A program made the translations under genes and the position numbers. A stretch of DNA of 64,000 nt, from assembly GCF_039534975.1 (NCBI RefSeq), contig NZ_BAAAWH010000001.1, forward strand, positions 682,001 through 746,000, given 5' to 3'. Below are positions 57,792-64,000 of this stretch, piece by piece. The stretch is from Microbacterium terregens (GTDB lineage: Bacteria; Actinomycetota; Actinomycetes; Actinomycetales; Microbacteriaceae). The notes beneath the pieces were generated by a model. That model had not been told where the DNA came from. It was given only the letters and a program-made list of their open reading frames with translations, and searched no databases. Numbering within the stretch: the first letter of the stretch is position 1; each line of letters begins with the position of its first letter.

Positions 57792-60089
57792 TCAGCGGCG
57801 TTCGGCGACCAGCAGAGAGACCGTCGCGGTAGCCATCCGTGGGGAATCCCCGGTGATCGCACGCACGGGACCGGTGAGCTGGACCAGGGCCTCGGCCTCC
57901 CGCTGCGCACACGACGGTCCCACCCAGAGCTGGACGGCGCCGGGCTCGACGATGCGACGCCCGTCGCGGCCGGTGAAGGCCAACCGCGACGTCGGCACCG
58001 TGAACGTCACGGTCGCCGAGCCGCCCGGCTCGAGGGTGACGCGCTGGTACGCCAGAAGCTGGGCGACCGGGCGGGTCACCGAGCCGACGAGGTCGCGCGC
58101 ATAGAGCTGGACCACATCGGTGCCGGTCCGGGCGCCGGTGTTCGACACCCGCACGCTCGCGATGATCGCCCCGTCGGTGGCCGCATCCGCGGCGGCGAGG
58201 TCCTCGTGGGTGAACGTGGTGTAGCTCAGCCCGTGTCCGAAGGGCAGGGCGGGGGTGTTGTCCGCGCTGGTGATCTCGGTGGGACCGCCGAGCACGGGAT
58301 GCAGGTACGTGTACGGCTGGGCGCCCGCCGAGCGGGGCAGGGACACGGGAAGCCTGCCCGAGGGGACGGTCGCGCCGGAGAGGACGCGCGCGATCGCGGG
58401 ACCGCCCTCCTCGCCGGGGAAGAATGCCTGCACGACCGCGCCGGCAGCCGACGCGCCGTGCAGCATCCAGCCGATCGCGTAGGGGCGACCCGAGATGACC
58501 ACGACGACCGTCGGGGTGCCCGTCGCCACGACAGATTCGACGAGGAGGCGCTGCGCGCCGGGCAGCTCGAGGTCGTCGACGTCGTTCCCCTCGCCGACCG
58601 TGCCGCGACCGAACAACCCCGCACGGTCGCCGACCACGACGACTGCCACGTCTGCGCGTGTCGCGGCCTCGACCGCGGCCGCGATGCCGGTGGGGTCGCC
58701 GTCCTCGACGTCGCAGCCCCGCTCGTGCACGAACACGGCGTGCGGCAACTCCGCGTGCAATGCCTCCGCGACCGTGGGGATCTCGAAGCCGAGCTCGGTG
58801 CCCGGGTGGTGCGCGAGAACGTGGTTGGCGAACGAGTAGCAGCCCATGAGCGCCTCGGCCGCGTCGGCGTTGGGGCCGATCAGCGCGATCGTCCGCGGTT
58901 CGGCGAGCGGCAGCATCCCGTCGTTGTGCAGCAGCACGATCGATTCCTCGGCCGCCCGCCGCGCCAGCTCACGCATCCGCGGACCGTCCAGCTCGACGCT
59001 CGTCGGGGGCGACGAGAAGTCCTCGTCGAGCAGTCCCAGTTCCTCCTTCTGTGAGAGCACCCGCAGGACCGCGCGATCCACGTCGGCGAGCGCCTGGGGA
59101 TCCGTGCCGAGCCGCTCGCGGAGCGGATCGACGAACGCGTCTCCGGTGGGAAGCTCGACGTCGATGCCCGCCCGCAGGGCGAGCAGCGCGGCCTCGCCGA
59201 GATCGGCGGCCACGCCGTGCAGTGCGTGCAGGAAAGCGACCGAGAAGTAGTCGGCGACGACCGTGCCGTCGAACCCCCACTCGTCGCGCAGCAGCCCGGT
59301 GAGCAGTTCGGGGTCGGACGCGACCGGCACGCCGTCGATCTCGGCGTACGAGTTCATCACCGAGCGCACACCTCCGTCGCGCACCGCCATCTCGAACGGC
59401 GGCAGCATGATGTCCTGCAGGCGGCGTCGGCCCATGTGCACCGGCGCGTGGTTGCGCCCCGCCTGCGAGGCCGAGTAGCCCGCGAAGTGCTTGAGAGTGG
59501 CGTGCACCCCGGCGGACTGGAGCCCGCGCACGTAGGCGGTGCCGATCGTTCCGACGACGTACGGGTCCTCCGAGATGCACTCGTCGACGCGACCCCAACG
59601 GGGATCCATGACCACGTCCAGCACCGGGGCGAGGCCCTGATGGATTCCCAGCTCCGCCATCGAGCGGCCGATCGCGTGACCGAGCTCCTCGGTCAGCTCG
59701 GGATCGAAGGCCGCACCCCACGCCAGAGGAGTGGGGAAGGTCGCGGCCTTCCACGCGGCGAGGCCGGTGAGGCACTCCTCGTGGACGATGGCGGGGATTC
59801 CGAGTCGGGTCTGCTCCCGCAGCCGACGCTGTTCCGCCCAGAGCCAAGACGCGCGCTCCACCGGATCCACGGGACGCGTGCCGTAGACACGCGTGAGATG
59901 TCCGATGCCGTTCACTGTGGCGTCCTCGTACTTGGTCGAGGTCACCATCTCGCCCGCCATCGGCGCGACGACCTCGTGGCCCTGGTCGACCCAGTAGCCG
60001 ACGAGCTGTGCCAGCTTCTCGTCGATGGTCATCTGCGCGTGCAGAGATCGCACCCGCGCCGAGACGGCGGGCAGGCCGACGCCGCTCAT
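57792..60089 (-). CDS. Glycoside hydrolase family 3 (beta-glucosidase type)
   Basis: A 765-residue GH3 enzyme with full architecture. The (beta/alpha)8 domain has LAPVLDVVMDPRWGRVDE, KHFAGYSASQAGRNHAP and nucleophile Asp280 in TVVADYF. The alpha/beta sandwich domain (~380-600) and C-terminal Fn3-like domain (YTTFTHEDL onward) follow. There is no signal peptide, so it hydrolyses imported oligosaccharides inside the cell. Likely substrates are beta-glucosides or beta-xylosides. It is the last gene of an ABC importer operon, overlapping the permease gene by 4 nt. Confidence 0.93.
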   Translation of the reverse strand: MSGVGLPAVSARVRSLHAQMTIDEKLAQLVGYWVDQGHEVVAPMAGEMVTSTKYEDATVNGIGHLTRVYGTRPVDPVERASWLWAEQRRLREQTRLGIPAIVHEECLTGLAAWKAATFPTPLAWGAAFDPELTEELGHAIGRSMAELGIHQGLAPVLDVVMDPRWGRVDECISEDPYVVGTIGTAYVRGLQSAGVHATLKHFAGYSASQAGRNHAPVHMGRRRLQDIMLPPFEMAVRDGGVRSVMNSYAEIDGVPVASDPELLTGLLRDEWGFDGTVVADYFSVAFLHALHGVAADLGEAALLALRAGIDVELPTGDAFVDPLRERLGTDPQALADVDRAVLRVLSQKEELGLLDEDFSSPPTSVELDGPRMRELARRAAEESIVLLHNDGMLPLAEPRTIALIGPNADAAEALMGCYSFANHVLAHHPGTELGFEIPTVAEALHAELPHAVFVHERGCDVEDGDPTGIAAAVEAATRADVAVVVVGDRAGLFGRGTVGEGNDVDDLELPGAQRLLVESVVATGTPTVVVVISGRPYAIGWMLHGASAAGAVVQAFFPGEEGGPAIARVLSGATVPSGRLPVSLPRSAGAQPYTYLHPVLGGPTEITSADNTPALPFGHGLSYTTFTHEDLAAADAATDGAIIASVRVSNTGARTGTDVVQLYARDLVGSVTRPVAQLLAYQRVTLEPGGSATVTFTVPTSRLAFTGRDGRRIVEPGAVQLWVGPSCAQREAEALVQLTGPVRAITGDSPRMATATVSLLVAERR

Positions 60090-60952
60090 CCCTTGACCGC
60101 CCCCGTCAGACCGCCGACGATGCGTCGCTCGAAGAGGCTGAAGAAGACAAGCGCCGGGATCATCGACAGCGACGTGAAGGCAAGCACCTTTGCGGTGTCT
60201 TGCGAGTACTGCGATGAGAACGCCTGGACGCCCAGCGGCAGCGTGAAGTTCGCATTGTCGTTGAGGAGGAACAGCGGCAGGAGGTAGCTGTTCCAGCTGC
60301 CGATGAAGGCGAGGATTCCAACCGTGATGACGCCCGGAATCGCCAGCGGAAGCACCATGCGCCAGAAGAATCCCAGGCGGCTGCATCCGTCGATGAACGC
60401 GGCCTCCTCGATCTCATCGGGGATCGCACGCAGGAACGGCACCAGGATGATGATCGTCACCGGCAGGGCGAACGCGATCTGGGGCAGGATGACGCCGGCG
60501 AGCGTATTGATGAGGCCGAGGTCGCGGACGACGATGTAGAGGGGGGTGATGGCGACGGTGATCGGGAACATGAGTCCCGCCGCGAACAGCGCGTACATCG
60601 CTCCTCGCCCCCGGAACCGGTACCTGGCGAGCACGTAGCTCGCCATGAGGCCGAGCAGGATGACGCCCACAGTGGTCGCGACCCCGACGATCGTGGAGTT
60701 GAGCACCAGCTGCCAGAAGACGCCGCCCGTCAGCACCTCGAAGTAGTTCTCCCAGACCCACGGGTCGGGAAACCCGCCGGGGTCCGCCGTGATCTGGGAA
60801 TTCGAGCGGAATCCACCGAGGATGATGTAGATGATCGGTCCCAGCATGAGCGCGATCACGACCAGCGAGACGAAGTACACGGCAGGCGTGCCGGCCTGCA
60901 TGCGCTGACGTCGTGGTGGCGGCAGCTCAATGGTCGCCAAGGCGGCGGTCAT
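60086..60952 (-). CDS. Carbohydrate ABC transporter permease (MalG type)
   Basis: A 288-residue permease with six helices and the EAA loop (EEAAFIDGCSRLGFFWRMVLP). The C-terminal SLFERRIVGGLTGAVKG matches the MalG end, where family members read QR.iv.GLT.GAVKG. It partners with the upstream permease and lipoprotein to import an oligosaccharide. No ATPase gene is in the operon, so it probably uses a shared MsiK-type ATPase. Overlaps at both ends show coupling. Confidence 0.93.
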   Translation of the reverse strand: MTAALATIELPPPRRQRMQAGTPAVYFVSLVVIALMLGPIIYIILGGFRSNSQITADPGGFPDPWVWENYFEVLTGGVFWQLVLNSTIVGVATTVGVILLGLMASYVLARYRFRGRGAMYALFAAGLMFPITVAITPLYIVVRDLGLINTLAGVILPQIAFALPVTIIILVPFLRAIPDEIEEAAFIDGCSRLGFFWRMVLPLAIPGVITVGILAFIGSWNSYLLPLFLLNDNANFTLPLGVQAFSSQYSQDTAKVLAFTSLSMIPALVFFSLFERRIVGGLTGAVKG

Positions 60953-61974
60953 CGGGTGGTCCTTTCAGTGAGCGCGCCGGCGGTGTCGCGGCGCAGCACG
61001 AAGCGCTGGTAGATCAGGGCGACGACGAGGGAGATCAGGAAGATGACGACGGCGACGGCGTTGCCGTAGCCGAAGTTGCCCGCGTTGCGGCCGTTGGAGA
61101 CCATGTAGGTCGCCATCGTGGATGTGCCTGCCACCGGCGCGACGTACTGCCCCCAGATGATGTACACCAGGTCGAACAGCTGCAGTGCCCCGATGATCGA
61201 CAGGAATACCCAGATGCGCAGGGTCGGGCTCAGAAGCGGGATCGTGATGCGTCGCTGGATCTGCCAGTAGCTGGCGCCATCGATCGCGGCGGCCTCGTAG
61301 AGCTCGTCGGGGATGCCCTGGAGTCCCGCGAGGAACAGGATGACCGCGAAGCCGACGTACTTCCACGTGAGGATCGCCATGAGGGTCCAGATGGCGATGC
61401 TGGGATCAGCGAGCCAGTCCCGGGCGAGTCCGGAGAGTCCGAGGTTCTCGAGCACTCCGTTGAGGGCGCCATTGGTCGCCAGCAGGAGGGCGAAGCCCGT
61501 GCCGACGACGACTTCCGCGATCACATAGGGCGCGAAGATGAGCACCCGGATGATCGACTGCCCGCGCATCTTGCGGTTCAGCAGCAGCGCGATCAGCAGG
61601 GCCGCGGGTCCCTGGATGACGATCGACATCACCACGATGAATGCGTTGTGGCCGAGTGCTTCTTGGAAGTCGGGGTCGGTCAGGATCAGGAAGTAGTTCT
61701 GCAGGCCCACGAAATCCGTCGGCGGTCCATAGCCTTGCCATCTGAAGAAGCCGTAGTACGCCGCCATGACCATCGGGAAGATGACGAAGCCGACGAAGAC
61801 GATCATTGCCGGCCCAGCCAGCAGGGCGATCTCGAATCGGCCTGACCATCCGATTCCTCGGGGTCGGCGGCGCGGCGATGCCGGGGGCGGCGACGTGACG
61901 CCGCCGCCCCCGGTGCGCTGCGCGAGATCCGTCTCCGGGCGATCGTCCGTCTTCGGTGTCTCGCTTGCATGCAT
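60949..61974 (-). CDS. Carbohydrate ABC transporter permease (MalF type)
   Basis: A 341-residue permease with a ~45-residue Pro/Arg-rich cytoplasmic N-terminus, six helices (first at IALLAGPAMIVFVGFVIFP) and the EAA loop YEAAAIDGASYWQIQRRITIP. It forms the heterodimeric channel with the downstream permease. The ATG at 61974 lies 11 nt after the binding-protein stop. Confidence 0.92.
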   Translation of the reverse strand: MHASETPKTDDRPETDLAQRTGGGGVTSPPPASPRRRPRGIGWSGRFEIALLAGPAMIVFVGFVIFPMVMAAYYGFFRWQGYGPPTDFVGLQNYFLILTDPDFQEALGHNAFIVVMSIVIQGPAALLIALLLNRKMRGQSIIRVLIFAPYVIAEVVVGTGFALLLATNGALNGVLENLGLSGLARDWLADPSIAIWTLMAILTWKYVGFAVILFLAGLQGIPDELYEAAAIDGASYWQIQRRITIPLLSPTLRIWVFLSIIGALQLFDLVYIIWGQYVAPVAGTSTMATYMVSNGRNAGNFGYGNAVAVVIFLISLVVALIYQRFVLRRDTAGALTERTTR

Positions 61975-61985
61975 GGGAAGTGTTC

Positions 61986-63275
61986 CTAGCCCTTCGCCCC
62001 GGCCGCGTTGGCCTCGTCGATCATCTGCTGCGGCGTGCTCTGCCCGGCGAGCAGCGACACGACCGAGACGTTCAGTGCGTTGCCGACGTTCTGACCGAGC
62101 ACCGTGTCGAGCCACTGCGAGACGAACGGCGCCTTGTTGTAGGCCTCGAGGATCTGAATCAGGTACGACTCGGTGACAGCCTCCTGGGCGACCGTGTTGA
62201 CGGGCGGGGACGAGAACGCCTCGTAGTACGCGGTCTGCTGAGCGTCCGAGCCGACGAAGCTGAGGAAGTCGACGCATTCCTTCGGCGCTTGCGCCGAGCA
62301 GGAGTAGCCATCGACGCCACCCATCATCGAGCCGGGCTCACCCGCTCCGCCCGGAACCTCCGGGAACGGGTACCAGGCGAGATCCGGCAGCGGCTTCTCG
62401 TCGGGCGTCAGCGAGGCGATCACGCCCGGGTCCCATGCGCCCATCAGTTCGCCGCCCGCCTTGTGGTTGGCGACGAGACCGGCCGAGCTGCCGGCACCCT
62501 GCTGGGCCGCGGTCGTGAGGAAGCCTTCGTTGAAGGGCTCCGTCGCGTTGAAGTCCGCGAGGTCCTGAGCGGCCTTCAACCAACAAGGGTCGCTGAAGTC
62601 CTTCGAGTCGCCGGTCTCCTCCACGGTCGCGGGCGAGCACTCGCGCAGGGCGAACCAGTAGAACCAGTGCGCTGCGGGCCAGGCGTCCTTCGCGCCGAGG
62701 GCGAGCGGCGCGACGCCGGTCGCCTTCAGCTTGTCGTTCGCGGCCACCATCTCGTCGATGGTCGTCGGCGTCTCGGTGACACCGGCGGCTTCGTAGAGGT
62801 CCTGGCTGTAGAAGATGCCACCGGGCAGCACGGACAGCGGGATCGCCCAGAGCTTGTCCTGATAGGTCTCGGCCTTGAACGAGCCCTCCGGGATGTTGTC
62901 CGCCGCCTCGCCCGTGATCTTGCCGGTGAGGTCCATCAGCTGATTGGCCTGCACCATGGCAGCCATCTTGCCGCCGCCGCGCTGGAGGAAGATGTCCGGC
63001 GGGTCGCCGGCGTTCAGCGACGTCTGCAGCTTGCCATCCATGTCTTCGTTCTGGACGGACTGCATCTTGATCGTGACGTTCGGGTTCTCTTCCTCGAACG
63101 CGGCGATGGCGTCCTTCCAGAACTGCTGGCCGGGCCCGGTCGTCGAGTTCTGCCACAGCGTCATCTCGACCGTGCCGTCGCTGTTCTCGCCTGAGCCGCC
63201 CGCACTGCAGCCGGCGAACGCGAGCGCGCCGACGACGAGTGCTGCCGAACCCGCGAGGATTCTCTTGCCCTTCAT
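61986..63275 (-). CDS. Sugar-binding lipoprotein of the ABC importer
   Basis: A 429-residue extracellular solute-binding protein (family 1 type). It has a lipoprotein signal with lipobox AFAGC (Cys23), then VEMTLWQNSTTGPGQQFWKD and DPPDIFLQRGGG, typical of oligosaccharide-binding proteins. Five further Cys could form disulfides outside the membrane. It is the first gene of the operon binding protein - MalF - MalG - GH3, read away from a divergent LacI gene. The ligand is probably a beta-linked oligosaccharide, inferred from the GH3 partner. Confidence 0.92.
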   Translation of the reverse strand: MKGKRILAGSAALVVGALAFAGCSAGGSGENSDGTVEMTLWQNSTTGPGQQFWKDAIAAFEEENPNVTIKMQSVQNEDMDGKLQTSLNAGDPPDIFLQRGGGKMAAMVQANQLMDLTGKITGEAADNIPEGSFKAETYQDKLWAIPLSVLPGGIFYSQDLYEAAGVTETPTTIDEMVAANDKLKATGVAPLALGAKDAWPAAHWFYWFALRECSPATVEETGDSKDFSDPCWLKAAQDLADFNATEPFNEGFLTTAAQQGAGSSAGLVANHKAGGELMGAWDPGVIASLTPDEKPLPDLAWYPFPEVPGGAGEPGSMMGGVDGYSCSAQAPKECVDFLSFVGSDAQQTAYYEAFSSPPVNTVAQEAVTESYLIQILEAYNKAPFVSQWLDTVLGQNVGNALNVSVVSLLAGQSTPQQMIDEANAAGAKG

Positions 63276-63400
63276 GTGATTCCCGTTCTCTTCGTTGAGG
63301 AGCACCTCTGCTCCGAGATGCCGTTGGTCAGCGCGATCCGGTCGCGCAGTTGCTCGGCGTGCAAGCCGATCAGCAAAAGTGTGTGGTCACAACAAAAAGG

Positions 63401-63449
63401 TTGTCAAACGTTTTCAATAACGGTTTCGAGGCCGTTATGCTTTCGAAAC
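63401..63449. promoter_or_regulatory. Divergent promoter and LacI operator region
   Basis: On the minus strand TTGACA (63403-63408) serves as -35 for the importer operon and is overlapped by AAACGTTT (63406-63413), a LacI-type operator core. Further along, ATAACGG/CCGTTAT (63417-63438) is inverted. On the plus strand TATGCT (63436-63441) is a -10 box eight bases before the lacI ATG, with palindrome TTTCGAAA (63441-63448) between them. It suits control of both directions by the LacI protein. Confidence 0.55.
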
Positions 63450-64000
63450 ATGAGCCGTCGTCCCACGATCATGGATGTCGCTGCCGCGGCCGGCGTATCG
63501 GTCGCGACCGTCTCGAAGGCGGTCAACGGGCGGTATGGCGTGGCCAGCGAGACCGTCGATCGTGTCCTCGCGGTCGTCGCCGACCTCGGGTACGAATCCA
63601 GCCTCATCGCGAGCAGCATGCGATCTCGCAGGACCGGCGTCATCGGCGTGCTCGTCGCAGACTTCGAGCCGTTCAGCGCGGAGATCCTCAAAGGCGTGGG
63701 TCAGGCGCTGAGCGATTCGCGCTACGACCTGCTCGCGTACGCGGGTTCACGCGGCGCCGCCGAGGGGTGGGAGCGTCGTTCGCTGTCGCGGCTGAGCGGC
63801 ACTCTGATCGACGGCGCCATCATGGTCACACCGACCGTCGTGAACGTCGGCACCGAGGTGCCCGTCGTCGCGATCGACCCGCACACCGGACCGGCCGACC
63901 TCCCGACCGTGGAGAGCGACAGCTACGGCGGAGCGCTGCAGGCGACGCGACACCTCATCGAGCTCGGCCATTCCCGCATCGGCTTCATCGCCGGTCGGCG
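63450..64000 (+). CDS. LacI-family regulator, N-terminal part (runs off window)
   Basis: A 183-residue visible portion open to the window end. The HTH and hinge (TIMDVAAAAGVSVATVSKAVNGR, then VADLGYESS) and the first sugar-domain strands (GVIGVLVADFEPFSAEILKG) are clear. It is divergent from the importer-GH3 operon and is its likely repressor. The transcript is probably leaderless, with an operator-like palindrome between the -10 box and start codon. Confidence 0.92.
   Translation, partial: MSRRPTIMDVAAAAGVSVATVSKAVNGRYGVASETVDRVLAVVADLGYESSLIASSMRSRRTGVIGVLVADFEPFSAEILKGVGQALSDSRYDLLAYAGSRGAAEGWERRSLSRLSGTLIDGAIMVTPTVVNVGTEVPVVAIDPHTGPADLPTVESDSYGGALQATRHLIELGHSRIGFIAGR

Noticed and set aside
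57762..59054. Plus-strand open frame of 430 codons opposite the GH3 gene
   Set aside because: Shadow of the GH3 coding strand; no motif and Arg-rich composition.

Overview
The window is chromosomal DNA from a high-GC Gram-positive actinobacterium, most likely a Microbacterium-like member of the Microbacteriaceae. This rests on strongly G/C-biased third codon positions, many GTG starts, TANNNT -10 boxes placed 6-8 nt before start codons (leaderless transcripts), and the protein families present: paired GAF-ANTAR regulators, DUF1918, NhaA fused to a DsbA domain, ThrE, and a DinB polymerase resembling the mycobacterial DinB2 type. I see no rRNA, tRNA, CRISPR array, prophage or insertion sequence. 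The taxonomic call is inference.

Layout. 1-3.7 kb: end of an MFS exporter, an FdhF/YdeP-type molybdopterin oxidoreductase, CsbD. 3.8-9 kb: a DUF1611 P-loop protein behind a structured leader that can hide its ribosome site, then an aromatic FAD monooxygenase with a tandem (two-domain) MarR regulator and a flavin reductase. 9-14.5 kb: redox genes (zinc alcohol dehydrogenase, FMN reductase, manganese catalase, a haem-oxygenase-like diiron protein overlapping a CDGSH Fe-S protein). 14.5-17.6 kb: a molybdate import operon led by an HTH-TOBE protein. 17.7-25 kb: a GntR regulator, a bicupin oxalate decarboxylase, small proteins, a DinB polymerase with an unusual steric-gate residue, and membrane proteins including a 37-residue one. 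25.1-28.3 kb: a tightly overlapping acyl-CoA dehydrogenase / PIG-L deacetylase-methyltransferase / glycosyltransferase operon. 28.4-31.1 kb: two GAF-ANTAR proteins and small genes.

32.4-38.4 kb holds the most striking block: hybrid histidine kinase, single-domain response regulator, response regulator-adenylyl cyclase and an ATP-grasp ligase, each overlapping the next, followed by a membrane protein. 38.4-44.3 kb: a reverse-transsulfuration operon preceded by a short Cys-rich leader peptide with hairpins, then a cyclic-nucleotide-binding protein fused to a thioredoxin-reductase-like flavoprotein that lacks the CxxC motif, and NhaA-DsbA. 44.5-54.6 kb: ThrE, MsrB-MsrA, a large secreted subtilase, an Old-Yellow-Enzyme flavoprotein and an M23-like protein, and two of three paralogues of a small-protein family. 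54.8-64 kb: a carbohydrate region with two LacI regulators, ThuA-Gfo/Idh, and an ABC importer operon ending in a GH3 glycosidase.

The genes suggest a free-living heterotroph with strong sulfur/thiol and oxidative-stress functions (MsrA/B, Mn-catalase, CDGSH, NhaA-DsbA, transsulfuration) and a cAMP-type circuit in which cyclase and possible cAMP receptor lie 5 kb apart. Molybdate uptake, the molybdoenzyme and oxalate decarboxylase could together dispose of oxalate via formate, but that is inference.
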